Part shown: one piece after another, positions 1 through 9,537 of the stretch
Layout: every line of letters begins with the position of its first letter
Numbering within the stretch: position 1 is the stretch's first letter
NCBI GenBank assembly: GCA_030054095.1
Contig: JASGCO010000002.1
Location: 186,001 to 250,000, forward strand
Direction: 5' to 3'
DNA length: 64,000 nt
From: Sediminibacterium sp.
GTDB taxonomy: Bacteria; Bacteroidota; Bacteroidia; B-17B0; Aurantibacillaceae
The notes under the pieces: generated by a model
Told to the model about the DNA's origin: nothing
What the model saw: only the letters and a program-made list of their open reading frames with translations
Database searches by the model: none
Position numbers and translations under genes: made by a program

Positions 1-804
1 AAACGGCACATCCGCCACTAAGCGGCGCTGTACCGACAGTGTTAACAGTTCACGAATTTTATCACAGGTTGCTTCATAAGAGAGTGATTCCTGACTCCTG
101 ACAAACTGTTCAGGTTGCCAGTAAGCTGCTTGCTCTACCTTTCCGTTTTTAACTTCCAGATAATGTCCGGGCAGCAATACCTGAATCCCCTTCACAATTG
201 TATTAGGGGCCGATACCGTCTGGTACTGCGTATATTCAGCCAACACCTGACGGTTCAATTCAAAAGACTTAATTCCGGATTTCAGGATCGCTCTTATTTC
301 ACTCGAAAACACAAAACCGTTTTGACCATAATGGTAATACAAAGGTTTCACTCCAAAACGATCGCGGGCAATAAACATTTCGCCCGTTTGACTATCGTAC
401 ACAGCAAAAGCAAACATGCCATTTAAGTATTGTACGCACTGTTTACCCCATCGTAAAAACGCCGCCAGAATTACTTCAGTATCTGTACCCGTCTTAAAAA
501 AATAAGGTTGATGAGATGTTCCTTGTCCAACACGCTGTAACTCCAGTTTTAGTTCGCGGTAATTATAAAGTTCTCCGTTAAACACCAGTACATACCTTCT
601 ATCTGATGAATAAAAAGGCTGGTTTCCGTCACTACTCAAATCTATGATGGACAGGCGGGTATGCCCTAAACTAACACCTCTGGTATAATACGTTCCAGTA
701 TGATCAGGGCCTCGGTGCTGAAGGGCTTCATTCATCATCCCTATTTTATGAAGGTGTTCCTGCTCCGTTAACGTATCCGATACTATGCCATTAATTCCAC
801 ACAT
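1..804 (-). CDS. asnB: Asparagine synthase (glutamine-hydrolysing), N-terminal part, cut by window edge
   Basis: The visible 268 residues start MCGINGIVS, so Cys2 becomes the N-terminal nucleophile of a class II glutamine amidotransferase after Met removal. Further family signatures are ALQHRGPDHTG, the HTRLSIIDL stretch, FNGELYNYREL and ARDRFGVKPLYY. The reading frame leaves the window at VQRRLVADVP, just before the expected SGGxDS ATP-pyrophosphatase loop, so the synthetase domain lies outside. The family transfers glutamine-derived ammonia to aspartate; copies inside glycan loci (WbpS/AsnB-like) may instead amidate sugar acids. The ATG overlaps the stop of the upstream epimerase gene as TAATG, which points to translational coupling in the minus-strand operon that starts at murB. 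The amidotransferase assignment is firm; whether it serves asparagine synthesis or glycan amidation is open. Confidence 0.93.
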   Translation of the reverse strand, partial: MCGINGIVSDTLTEQEHLHKIGMMNEALQHRGPDHTGTYYTRGVSLGHTRLSIIDLSSDGNQPFYSSDRRYVLVFNGELYNYRELKLELQRVGQGTSHQPYFFKTGTDTEVILAAFLRWGKQCVQYLNGMFAFAVYDSQTGEMFIARDRFGVKPLYYHYGQNGFVFSSEIRAILKSGIKSFELNRQVLAEYTQYQTVSAPNTIVKGIQVLLPGHYLEVKNGKVEQAAYWQPEQFVRSQESLSYEATCDKIRELLTLSVQRRLVADVPF

Positions 805-1763
805 TATTTAATTCCTATTGATTTAAGAAACAATTCGCTTTGCATCATACGCTTTATACCTTCCTCTACACTGATGAGTGGCTTATTTAATATAGCTTTC
901 ATCTTCGCATTATCAGGTTGCCTGCGCGTCATATCTCCTTCCTTTAGCGGATCCAGGTGAACGATTGGAGAAGACGACGCGCTTAATTGAATAACTAACT
1001 CAGCCAGTGCCTTAACCGTGCATAATTCATCATTTCCGAGATTAATAACATCATTTATAATTAATCCCTGTTCAAAAATTTTCCCTATCACCTCTATATT
1101 ATCATCAATATAAGTAAAGGTTCTGGTTTGTAAACCATCACCGTACAAGGTAATGGGCGCGTTACGCAAAGCAGCCGCTAAAAACCGGGCGACCACAAAA
1201 TCGGTACTTTGTCCCGGGCCATAAGTATTAAAAAAACGAAAGATGGTGTAAGGCAAGCCAAACTCCTGATGATAGCTTCTGAAAAAGCATTCTCCGATAT
1301 TTTTAACTACAGCGTAAGGCACCCGCGAATTTAAAGGCGTACGGTACTCGTTTTGCGGCAACTCTACCGGTTCGCCATATACTTCGGACGATGACGCGTA
1401 ATAAACATGTTTAACGGTTGACGTTTTAGAAAGATTAAGAATATTTTTGATCCCCTCAATATCGTTGAGTACCGCCACAGGATTTTCCTGCGTTCGTTTC
1501 ACCCCAACAAGAGCAGCAAAATGAAACACGTAATCAAAATTGAACGAATAAAACACAGGTGCAATTTCAGATAGCTGATTAACATCTGCTTTCACAAATT
1601 TAAACCTCGGGTGTCCCGATTCAGGTAATTTATATAAAAAGCCTGTAGATAAATCATCTACAACTACTACAAAATTATCTTCCTGCATCAGCAAGTGCTT
1701 TGTGAGAGCACTGCCTATATTACCAGCCCCTCCCGTTATCAGTATTTTACGTTTAGCGTTCAT
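804..1763 (-). CDS. NAD-dependent NDP-sugar epimerase/dehydratase (extended SDR)
   Basis: Protein of about 319 residues. The N-terminus carries the nucleotide-binding glycine motif TGGAGNIGS near residues 10-18, followed by an acidic DDLSTG segment, as in GalE- and WbpP-like enzymes. The catalytic YxxxK is visible as YAVVK near residues 150-154, with the SSSEVYG serine segment before it and RFFNTYGPGQ after it. Enzymes of this family epimerise or dehydrate nucleotide-activated sugars in the cytoplasm; the exact substrate cannot be read here. The first ATG (1763) was preferred to an in-frame TTG six bases upstream; it overlaps the end of the preceding glycosyltransferase gene by 11 bases. The stop shares one base with the asnB start. 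Confidence 0.88.
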   Translation of the reverse strand: MNAKRKILITGGAGNIGSALTKHLLMQEDNFVVVVDDLSTGFLYKLPESGHPRFKFVKADVNQLSEIAPVFYSFNFDYVFHFAALVGVKRTQENPVAVLNDIEGIKNILNLSKTSTVKHVYYASSSEVYGEPVELPQNEYRTPLNSRVPYAVVKNIGECFFRSYHQEFGLPYTIFRFFNTYGPGQSTDFVVARFLAAALRNAPITLYGDGLQTRTFTYIDDNIEVIGKIFEQGLIINDVINLGNDELCTVKALAELVIQLSASSSPIVHLDPLKEGDMTRRQPDNAKMKAILNKPLISVEEGIKRMMQSELFLKSIGIK

Positions 1764-2802
1764 TAGCAAGTTGAATAAATCGTTGACACCAAATCTGTGG
1801 TGTTATACATTGAGCCAGTTTCTGACTGGCCTCTCCCATCTTACGGACATCATCGTCTGGCAGATTCGCTATCGTTTTCAAAACCTGTTTCAATTCTTCA
1901 ACCGAAGCCGTTTTTAAAATAAAGCCTGTCTTACCAGGATTAACAAACAACTCGGAAGCACCAACAGCCTGTGTTGTAACCACAGGTAAACCTGCTGCCG
2001 CGTATTCCTGCACTACTACACCCCACGGTTCAAAATGACTGGGTAAAATAAAAACAGATGTTTGTTTTATAACATCTTTCAGATTATCAGGCTGCCGGAA
2101 TCCGAGGTGCTTAATTTTAGGATGCCCGTATGCCTGTAACTCACCCTTTCCAAGACACCAAAGCTCCCAGTTAAAAGAAGGATCCTGGGCCAGTTCTTCA
2201 AATGCCTGCCACAACTCCTTAATTCCCTTTTCAGGGGCATAACGGCCTACAAACAAAAAACGGTGGGGTAATTTTACCCGCTTTTCTTCCTTTACCCCTT
2301 CATAATACGCGTTAAACGTGTTCAAATCGCAACAATACACGCCTTCAGCAATAGCATTGCGTGTAAACCCCAGCAAACCAGCAAACCTCCGTTGCTTTTT
2401 TCCGGGCACAAACGCCGCTTTTATATACGGTTTAAGCCGTATCCGGAAATAAGCTGCACCAAGCCACTGGCGCAGTGATCCGTTATACTGATTATCAAAT
2501 CCAATAACAACATTTTTGAGGCGGCTAGCTTTAATCGCCTTCAGGTATGGTTTATAAATCCATCCCGATAAGTACGTTATATCCGGATCGAACGCCCTGA
2601 TTCTATTGATTAGTTCTTCAACAGACAGGTTTTCCCTTTCTTCTATCCGGACAGCCGTATGGTAATTTTTGAATTCAAAGGGAGCCACTGGATTTATTCT
2701 CTTCGTAAATACCAATACATCCGCCTTATACTCTTCTGCCAAATGGTTGAGCGCCGTTAAAAAATAGGTAGCCAACTCCTCATATAAAACAAGAACTTTC
2801 AT
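1753..2802 (-). CDS. Glycosyltransferase family 4 (GT-B fold)
   Basis: Protein of 349 residues. The C-terminal half contains FLFVGRYAPEKGIKEL, the beginning of the GT4 donor domain, and the family signature EPWGVVVQEYAAAGLPVV in which the first Glu contacts the nucleotide-sugar. The N-terminal Rossmann half starts MKVLVLYEEL and carries a central basic segment (ARFRIRLKPYIKAAFVPGKKQRR), typical of membrane-associated acceptor domains. It is expected to add a sugar to a lipid-linked oligosaccharide on the cytoplasmic face. The start overlaps the end of the polymerase-like gene by four bases (ATGA arrangement), and the end overlaps the epimerase start. Donor and acceptor are unknown. Confidence 0.88.
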   Translation of the reverse strand: MKVLVLYEELATYFLTALNHLAEEYKADVLVFTKRINPVAPFEFKNYHTAVRIEERENLSVEELINRIRAFDPDITYLSGWIYKPYLKAIKASRLKNVVIGFDNQYNGSLRQWLGAAYFRIRLKPYIKAAFVPGKKQRRFAGLLGFTRNAIAEGVYCCDLNTFNAYYEGVKEEKRVKLPHRFLFVGRYAPEKGIKELWQAFEELAQDPSFNWELWCLGKGELQAYGHPKIKHLGFRQPDNLKDVIKQTSVFILPSHFEPWGVVVQEYAAAGLPVVTTQAVGASELFVNPGKTGFILKTASVEELKQVLKTIANLPDDDVRKMGEASQKLAQCITPQIWCQRFIQLANER

Positions 2803-4172
2803 CCTGCTGCTGTTACCGTTGTTTCATTTTTAGCAATCTCCTGTTCACGGGCCATGCGCCGTTCTTTATACTCTGAATAATTGACAAAGTTATAGTAATA
2901 CATCCACCCGTACATAAAAAAACCATTAAATGTATAATTGCCCTGACGAAAGAGTTGAATAAAAATAACGATAAGGAGGGCGTTAGAAATAAGCCAGAAA
3001 CGATCCGGTTCTCCTCCTGACAAATCGCGTGATACATAATGACCATAAATAAACAAAATAACAAATACTATGCCCATGAGACCTATTTCGGAAAGCGTTC
3101 TTAAAAACATGGAATTAGCATCTCTCCCGTTAAAACTGTAAATATCCCCAATCAGACGGCTAAGATCGTGCTGCTCAAAAGCAATCTCATGGGAGCCCAG
3201 ACCTGCTCCTAACAAAGGGTTCTTGGCAAAATTTTCCTTTGCCACGTAAAAATTATTATAAAGGATAAATGATGATCCGTGCACTTCATTAATAATACGC
3301 CTTCTACTTAACATCTCCTTTTTTGAAACATAAACATCTTTTTTTCCCTCCTCTCCCTGCCGTTCATCTAAAACACCTTCTACAAACAGTTTTTGCAGTC
3401 CGGTAAACCGCTCTCTGAATTCAGGTGAATTATTATACGCCAAATAATAAAAAAACAATATCAATGGTGCCACCAGAAATAAATAGCGGATCATACCATA
3501 ATTCAGCGCAAATAGCAGAAGCGTTATAAAGACTCCTGTAAATGCAAGAGAGGAGAATGATAATACATAACAAGTGATATTGAGCCATGCTGCTTTACGT
3601 GACAAAAATTCATTACTACGCATAATGATAGCATAAAGAGATACAAAAAAGCAGGGACCTAATGCCGAGGCTACATAAGCCGGCTCAGAAAGAAAGCTGT
3701 TCACACGTAATCCTAAGCCACCGGGGATACTAGCCCATTTATTAACTGGAATCAGCAACCTCAAATTCCATCCATACTGAAACCCGATTTTGTAGGAGAT
3801 TAACTGAATAATTCCATAACACGACACTATAAAACAGCCTTTGAGGTATATCTTAAACATCCGCCTGACATTGTAATTATAATGCTGCATCACATATTCA
3901 TAAAAAATAAGATTAATACTGATGTTTAAAAAGATCTTGAAAAAATTACCGACCGTATCGTTTCCCAGCAGAATATTGAAAATTCCAGCAAACAACAAGG
4001 GCAAAATCAGATAGAGGGTTTTGGCATTGAAGCTATAACGGGAAATAAAAATGGGGAGTAACAGCAGGATTGGAACATAGGAAATATTAAACTCGAATGG
4101 ACTTGTAAAAAACGTGTAGCCGGTAAAAAACAGGTTCAGGTAAATAAAAAAATCTATTAACGCGTTTACCAT
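2799..4172 (-). CDS. O-antigen polymerase/ligase-like polytopic membrane protein (Wzy/WaaL family)
   Basis: Protein of 457 residues with about ten to twelve hydrophobic segments and a large loop (roughly residues 250-340) between membrane segments, as in Wzy polymerases and WaaL ligases. The loop and its border carry the motif NPLLGAGLGSHE, like the family's P-x-x-G-x-G-x-G-x-H element, and the RDANSMFLRTLSEIGLMG region resembles the conserved H/N-S-x-x-L-x-x-x-x-E-x-G stretch of the Wzy_C domain. It would polymerise repeat units or transfer them to lipid A core at the periplasmic face. It begins two bases after the murB stop and overlaps the next glycosyltransferase gene by four bases. Polymerase versus ligase cannot be decided from sequence. 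Confidence 0.82.
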   Translation of the reverse strand: MVNALIDFFIYLNLFFTGYTFFTSPFEFNISYVPILLLLPIFISRYSFNAKTLYLILPLLFAGIFNILLGNDTVGNFFKIFLNISINLIFYEYVMQHYNYNVRRMFKIYLKGCFIVSCYGIIQLISYKIGFQYGWNLRLLIPVNKWASIPGGLGLRVNSFLSEPAYVASALGPCFFVSLYAIIMRSNEFLSRKAAWLNITCYVLSFSSLAFTGVFITLLLFALNYGMIRYLFLVAPLILFFYYLAYNNSPEFRERFTGLQKLFVEGVLDERQGEEGKKDVYVSKKEMLSRRRIINEVHGSSFILYNNFYVAKENFAKNPLLGAGLGSHEIAFEQHDLSRLIGDIYSFNGRDANSMFLRTLSEIGLMGIVFVILFIYGHYVSRDLSGGEPDRFWLISNALLIVIFIQLFRQGNYTFNGFFMYGWMYYYNFVNYSEYKERRMAREQEIAKNETTVTAAG

Positions 4173-4174
4173 GC

Positions 4175-5197
4175 TCAGGTGATAATGTTCACTTCTCGTT
4201 CCAATTCAACACCAAAAGTATCGAAAACCGTCTGCATCACAAAAGCAGACAATTCGTAAATGGCTTTTCCGGTGGCATTTTGCTTATTAATAAGTACCAA
4301 TGCCTGTTTAGCATGAACCGCTGCCCCGTGGCGTTCGTATCCTTTTAAACCACAGTTTTCAATCAGCCATCCTGCTGCTAATTTCACCTTGCCGTTTGAC
4401 AGCGGATAGGCCACTACGTTTTCATGCTTCTCACGGATGCGCTCATATACTTCTTTATTCACTTCCGGATTCTTGAAAAAACTACCGGCATTTCCTGTTA
4501 TCAAGGGGTCGGGTAGTTTGCTACGACGAATATTAATAACTGCCTGCGATACATCCCGGATTCCCGGTTGTTGCACGCCCATTTTATTTAACTCATCATT
4601 AATGGCGCCATACGAGGTATTCGTTACCGCTTCTCGTTTTAATGCAAAAGTTACGGATGTGATAAAATAATTTCCTTTTTCTTCTTGCTTAAATATGCTT
4701 TCACGATAGCCAAAACGGCATTCCTGCTTAGAGAAAATACGTTTTTCACCAGTTTTTACATGAAGTGCCTCCAGTTCGTAAAAACAATCTTTAATTTCGA
4801 CGCCATAGGCCCCAATGTTTTGCATTGGACTGGCCCCCACACAACCAGGAATCAATGAAAGGTTTTCTAATCCAGCCCACCCTTTTTCTATGGTAAAAAG
4901 TACAAAATCGTGCCATACCTCCCCTGCTCCCGCCTTTACTAATAAGCTTCCATCCGCCTGCGCGGTAGATGTAATTCCTTTAATGCAGTTTTTTATGACA
5001 AGCCCATCAAAATCGTTCAACAATAAAATATTACTACCACCACCTATAATCAGGTGGCGTGTTGTTTTATAAACATCTGTTTGCTGCAAAGCGATAAAAT
5101 CTGACTCGGAAAAAATTTCTGCAAAATACCTGGTAGTTACTTCCAGTCCAAATGTGTTATAGGGTTTCAGATCAACCTTGTTCTGCACAGGAATCAT
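4175..5197 (-). CDS. murB: UDP-N-acetylenolpyruvoylglucosamine reductase
   Basis: Protein of 340 residues, normal for a type I MurB. It has the N-terminal LKPYNTFGL motif, the FAD-binding GGGSNILLL motif, and the flavin/substrate segment GCVGASPMQNIGAYGVEI. The C-terminal domain contains RRSKLPDP and the catalytic region NAGSFFKNP (with the serine acid donor), followed by KLAAGWLIENCGLKG. The enzyme reduces UDP-GlcNAc-enolpyruvate to UDP-MurNAc with NADPH, the second committed step of peptidoglycan synthesis. It is the first gene of an operon otherwise made of surface-polysaccharide genes, with only two bases to the next gene. A good -7 box (TATTTTTG) ends four bases before the ATG. Confidence 0.96.
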   Translation of the reverse strand: MIPVQNKVDLKPYNTFGLEVTTRYFAEIFSESDFIALQQTDVYKTTRHLIIGGGSNILLLNDFDGLVIKNCIKGITSTAQADGSLLVKAGAGEVWHDFVLFTIEKGWAGLENLSLIPGCVGASPMQNIGAYGVEIKDCFYELEALHVKTGEKRIFSKQECRFGYRESIFKQEEKGNYFITSVTFALKREAVTNTSYGAINDELNKMGVQQPGIRDVSQAVINIRRSKLPDPLITGNAGSFFKNPEVNKEVYERIREKHENVVAYPLSNGKVKLAAGWLIENCGLKGYERHGAAVHAKQALVLINKQNATGKAIYELSAFVMQTVFDTFGVELEREVNIIT

Positions 5198-5201
5198 CTA
5201 T

Positions 5202-5209
5202 CAAAAATA
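5202..5209 (-). promoter_or_regulatory. Candidate -7 box (TAnnTTTG) of the murB operon
   Basis: On the minus strand the sequence TATTTTTG matches the Bacteroidota -7 consensus TAnnTTTG exactly and ends four bases before the murB ATG. A clear TTG at the -33 position is not seen. If used, the transcript would start at or within a few bases of the start codon. Confidence 0.45.
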
Positions 5210-5262
5210 GACATTCCCGCCCTAAATTTACTTATATTTAAAACCAGATTTCAACAAGGATT

Positions 5263-6387
5263 TTGTTTACAACTCCGAAAAAAATAGCGAGAGTATGCGT
5301 CATTAATGATCTGGTAACTGATCATAGGGTTTATAAAACCTGCATTTGTCTTCATGAGCTGGGATACGAAGTAGAACTTATCGGCCGTTTGTTACCCGGC
5401 TCTTTGCCCATTCCCGGTAGCTGGCCATTTAAAACGTTGCGTATGCGCCTTCTTTTTAAAAAAGGCCCTTTGTTTTATCTGTTCTTCCAATTTCGATTGT
5501 TTATTGCTCTGGTACTTAAAAAAGTAGATTTGTTAGTGGCAAACGATTTAGACACACTACTTCCTGCTTTTGTCATCAGTAAATTCAAAGGATGCCGTTT
5601 GGTTTACGATAGTCATGAGGTTTTTTGCGAAGTCCCGGAATTACAGAATTCCCCGGCTAAAAAAAAGATATGGGAAAAACTGGAAGCTTTTCTTTTACCT
5701 AAACTAAGCACCTGCATAACGGTGAATGAAAGTATTAAACAGTATTTTGAAACAAAATACGGCGTTCCGTTTCATGTTGTCAGAAACATTCCCGCACCCT
5801 TAACCGTTGACGGTACCAAAAACCGGAATGAATTGGGGTTACCCGAAAACCAACGCATTATTATCTTACAGGGTGCCGGGCTCAATATTAACCGGGGCGT
5901 AGAGGAACTGATTAAAAGTATGGCATTCACTCAAAACATCACGTTATTAATTATTGGCAGCGGTGATGTGTGGCCTGTTTTACCACAACTGATTAAAGAA
6001 ACCAGAACAGAAAATAAAATACGCCTGATTCAGAAAATTCCGAAACAAACCCTATGGCACTATACGCGTTTGGCGGATCTTGGCATAAGCATTGACAAAG
6101 ACACCAACCTGAATTATAAATGGAGTCTGCCTAATAAAGTGTTCGATTATATTCACGCTGGCATTCCAATTTTGGCGAGCCGTTTAACAGAAATTGAACG
6201 CCTTATTACACATTACAACATTGGCGCGTTCATTGACTCTCATCACCCTGAACATATAGCCAAACGGATTGAAGAGTGCCTCAGTAATCCGGATTATCAA
6301 CTCTGGAAATCAAACCTGAAAAAGGCAGAAACAGAACTCACCTGGGAAAAAGAGAAAAACGTGTTAATTTCCTGCCTTAAAGGCTAA
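5263..6387 (+). CDS. Glycosyltransferase family 4
   Basis: Protein of 374 residues read from a TTG; no ATG lies close to the conserved N-terminus, so the start is moderately certain. The acceptor domain has LLVANDLDTLLPAF and RLVYDSHEVFCE, a pattern common in GT4 enzymes of Bacteroidota. The donor domain shows LQGAGLNINRGVEELIKSM, corresponding to the G-x-x-x-x-x-R-G-x-E-x-L element, and LPNKVFDYIHAGIPILASRL in place of the E-x-F-G-x-x-x-x-E-x-x-A-x-G-x-P signature. It is transcribed away from the murB operon with 65 bases between the two starts, so the two probably share a regulatory interval. Predicted role: sugar transfer in surface glycan assembly; donor unknown. Confidence 0.85.
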   Translation: MFTTPKKIARVCVINDLVTDHRVYKTCICLHELGYEVELIGRLLPGSLPIPGSWPFKTLRMRLLFKKGPLFYLFFQFRLFIALVLKKVDLLVANDLDTLLPAFVISKFKGCRLVYDSHEVFCEVPELQNSPAKKKIWEKLEAFLLPKLSTCITVNESIKQYFETKYGVPFHVVRNIPAPLTVDGTKNRNELGLPENQRIIILQGAGLNINRGVEELIKSMAFTQNITLLIIGSGDVWPVLPQLIKETRTENKIRLIQKIPKQTLWHYTRLADLGISIDKDTNLNYKWSLPNKVFDYIHAGIPILASRLTEIERLITHYNIGAFIDSHHPEHIAKRIEECLSNPDYQLWKSNLKKAETELTWEKEKNVLISCLKG

Positions 6388-6431
6388 AAAAATCACGGTA
6401 ATTTACACTGTTGCCTTACTTATCATGACTA

Positions 6432-9400
6432 TTACTTCCTCAACAGTTTCTTATAATACATAGCACCCTCTCCTTTAATTTCAAACCAATACATTCCCGA
6501 TGGCAATGTTTCCGGCAGAAGTAAAGATTGCACTACGCCTTTATCTTTTACCGTCAGCGTGTACGTTTTAATTTCTTGCCCCAAAGCATTTACTAATCTT
6601 AAACGGAATTCGGATTGCTTTTCAGAAGATAATTTTACAGTTAAATGATTTGAAAATGGATTGGGATAAACATCCCATTCCGCTTCTGGTAAATAATCTC
6701 TTATTCCCACTGTGCCACTTGTGGTATCTACTTTTTGTCCGTTACTACTGGTTACCGGACTAAACAATCCGGCCCCATTTTCTGCCTTTACATTAAAATA
6801 ATAAATAGTATTGTGTATCAGATTTAAGCTGTGTGCTGTTACCGAAGTAGCCCCCCAGTTACTGGTCCAGCCCAGAGTATTGGTTGAGCCGGGTGCTGTA
6901 CCTATACTGTACCAGTAACGCACCACGGCGCTGTTACTATCCGCAGACGGTGTCCAGTTGGCGCGTAAACTATCTGTAGTATAAACAAGATTAATATCGG
7001 TTCCCGGACCATCGTTGACTGTAGCAATTAACGCGGGTGATGTCCAGTCCACATTTACATCATGGTAATAAATGGGTGATAAATTACCGGCACTATCCTG
7101 ACAAATGGATTTCACTTTACCTGCAAACTGAAGCGGTCCCGGATTCCGGTAGCGCATATCATTACTCATTCCATTTCCAACCAATACCGCCACCATTGAC
7201 GGACGGGACCGGTACACTTTAATTTCATCTATGCTCATTTTACAATTCCCACTCCGGAAACTCACCGCATTGCCATTAGCGTAGGGCGTAGCATCTGTCC
7301 AGGTAGCAATTGGTGCATTGTTCCAGTAAACCGTAATCTTACCGGAAATACGATCATAAATCACTTTTACATCATACCATTGCCCTGCTGTAAATGTATG
7401 AGATAAAGATACTTTAGGAGTACCTATTACATCGTTCACCGTTTTATATATTTCTACTTTTTGGTCATCCAGACGAAACCAAACAAAATAAGAGTTGTTA
7501 CGGTTAGGCAATGCGGCATTATCGCAGGCAAAGTGAAACCCTCCCCTGCGGCTAGCGCCACTACCTTCGAACTTAGCAAGAAAGTGATAAAGGTAACGGT
7601 TAGATAGCGTTTGTGTTAAACTGGCATATAAATTGGTATTTCCTGCCGCGGTGCTCAATTCATCGGTTTGTACCAGCGCATTTCCTGAAATTGTCCAGTT
7701 CCCTACAGCCTGTGTCCACTCCGGATGTATGGCATTATCAAAATTATCGGCCAGAAACCCCCTCGTGTAATTAGCACGCCATTCGGTGCCATTATAATCA
7801 ATAACCTGATAATAGCCTTTCTCTACGCCACTTCCACCTACATTATCCACATCCGTTATGGTAGCCGTAAATGGTGCAGTTTTCCAGGCATTTAATGTGG
7901 CAACGGTTGTATTTGGAGAAATACCATCCGTTGTAGTAGGCGCTGTTACCGCATTCATAGTAAACGTGGCTGCCCAGCCGGGAGCCGTTGTAGCGCAATC
8001 GCTTCTGAACTCCACCGTTAAACTATCATTGTTGGACACGATTGGTCCCGGATTAACCGTTCCGGTATATTTACCTATAAGTGGAGCGTTAATGTTACCG
8101 CCATCGTAAATAAACAGATTATCCCATCCGCTTTCCAGATTAAACTGTGTAAAATTTAAGGTTATGTTACTTGTACCCGCTTTAGTAAAAAGATAGACCC
8201 TTCGTTCATCGTTGCTATAGTTCGCCGAGGCGCCGCCACTATCGTAAAAACTCCCGGAACTTACTGTGTAAGTGGTCAATGAATAGGTATTATTTATAAG
8301 GCGATAGTATTTATCCCAATTCCAGAAAGGCCCCGGATCATTATGCGTCTGATTCGGATACATCTGATGGCCCTTTACTTTCGTACAAGCGCCAAGTCCG
8401 CATTGCGCCGTGGTTCCGCTGCAACCCGGCCCATAATATGTACGAAGCGGATTGATCCCGTTATCAGCACACATGTCTTTTACCAGAAGCGCAGAAGCAT
8501 TATACATGGCATTAGTGTACCAGGCCGCGTTGTTATTATATCCTTCGTGCTCTATGCCCAATGTATAAGGGTTTTCAGATCCGATGTGCCAGGCTTTGTC
8601 GGCTTCGTAAACCATCTGTGTAATCTGTCCATCGCTGCTGCGAATAACATAGTGAGCGCTGGCATTAGCCGAACAGTTTTTAAACCATGATATACACCCG
8701 GCATAAGACCCCTCTACATCGTGTATTGCGACCGCGGTAATAGCGGCGCCATTCCGCGATGAAAAATTACAGGTTGTCGGGTTCCAGATGGCCGGCCCGT
8801 AATCAGGAGCTGCTGTTGCTGCCGCCAATGTGGCAACAGATCCGGATGGGCGGTATATAGCCCCATCCTGTGTCATAACACGTTCCTTTCCAACATATAC
8901 ATGGGAGGCACTTAATACTTTAAAATTCTCTGATCCGAAGATTTCAGACAGATGCAATTCGTAATTTCTGAAACCGTACGCTTCCTGAAAAACTGTAGTA
9001 TTTAAAAACCAGTATATCTGATAAAGGTGCGTATTTAATACAAAATCTTCTTCCGGTGTATGGGCTAATGGCAATTCACTTAACTCAAGTAATATTCGTT
9101 TAAAAGCGGCAAGGTTTTCTACATCGGTTAGTCCGTATTTAATCTGTAACGCTCTGAACGCTGACGCGTAGGCTAACACCGACGTTTCTGCATTTTCTTT
9201 TATAGCAGTTTCAGAAAACCCTGAGAGTTCGGCTACCAGTGTTAGATTACTTCTAAAATATCCCTTACCATCCTGAACCAATCCCATTACACCGTAAGTA
9301 CGCGGGTATCCGATGCAGCTTGGTGGATTTACCTCCTGGCGGTGCTCAAAACGGGTCTGTGTAAAAGCTACGGCTTCCAGCATCCCAGAAGGGATTCCGG

Positions 9401-9521
9401 GGTACAAAAGGTAGGCTTTCCTGAAAACGGACTGGTGCTTATTTTCAGGCGCTTCAACATGAAACGCAGCATTAGCCTGTGCAAGCATCAAAATGAGTGC
9501 GATCGTAAAAAGTTTTTTCAT
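6432..9521 (-). CDS. Secreted N-acetylmuramoyl-L-alanine amidase with CUB domain and T9SS type A sorting signal
   Basis: About 1029 residues. The ATG at 9521 is followed at once by a signal peptide (KKLFTIALILMLAQANA); a TTG four codons upstream is less likely. Residues about 25-130 resemble an SLT lytic-transglycosylase fold (AVAFTQTRF, YGVMGLVQ) but with Gln where the catalytic Glu is expected. Residues about 240-410 form an Amidase_2/PGRP-type domain with probable zinc ligands His267 (AIHDVEG), His385 (KGHQMYP) and Asp395 (NDPGPFW). A CUB-like domain follows (FDSGG-type start SFYDSGGAS, then DNLFIYDGG, near 420-525), then a LamG/concanavalin-like segment (about 590-770), an FN3-like stretch, and the C-terminal YPNPFSNHLTVKL sorting domain. 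It would cleave the amide bond of peptidoglycan outside or at the surface of the cell. Confidence 0.88.
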   Translation of the reverse strand: MKKLFTIALILMLAQANAAFHVEAPENKHQSVFRKAYLLYPGIPSGMLEAVAFTQTRFEHRQEVNPPSCIGYPRTYGVMGLVQDGKGYFRSNLTLVAELSGFSETAIKENAETSVLAYASAFRALQIKYGLTDVENLAAFKRILLELSELPLAHTPEEDFVLNTHLYQIYWFLNTTVFQEAYGFRNYELHLSEIFGSENFKVLSASHVYVGKERVMTQDGAIYRPSGSVATLAAATAAPDYGPAIWNPTTCNFSSRNGAAITAVAIHDVEGSYAGCISWFKNCSANASAHYVIRSSDGQITQMVYEADKAWHIGSENPYTLGIEHEGYNNNAAWYTNAMYNASALLVKDMCADNGINPLRTYYGPGCSGTTAQCGLGACTKVKGHQMYPNQTHNDPGPFWNWDKYYRLINNTYSLTTYTVSSGSFYDSGGASANYSNDERRVYLFTKAGTSNITLNFTQFNLESGWDNLFIYDGGNINAPLIGKYTGTVNPGPIVSNNDSLTVEFRSDCATTAPGWAATFTMNAVTAPTTTDGISPNTTVATLNAWKTAPFTATITDVDNVGGSGVEKGYYQVIDYNGTEWRANYTRGFLADNFDNAIHPEWTQAVGNWTISGNALVQTDELSTAAGNTNLYASLTQTLSNRYLYHFLAKFEGSGASRRGGFHFACDNAALPNRNNSYFVWFRLDDQKVEIYKTVNDVIGTPKVSLSHTFTAGQWYDVKVIYDRISGKITVYWNNAPIATWTDATPYANGNAVSFRSGNCKMSIDEIKVYRSRPSMVAVLVGNGMSNDMRYRNPGPLQFAGKVKSICQDSAGNLSPIYYHDVNVDWTSPALIATVNDGPGTDINLVYTTDSLRANWTPSADSNSAVVRYWYSIGTAPGSTNTLGWTSNWGATSVTAHSLNLIHNTIYYFNVKAENGAGLFSPVTSSNGQKVDTTSGTVGIRDYLPEAEWDVYPNPFSNHLTVKLSSEKQSEFRLRLVNALGQEIKTYTLTVKDKGVVQSLLLPETLPSGMYWFEIKGEGAMYYKKLLRK

Positions 9522-9537
9522 ATTCTGTGTCAATCAA

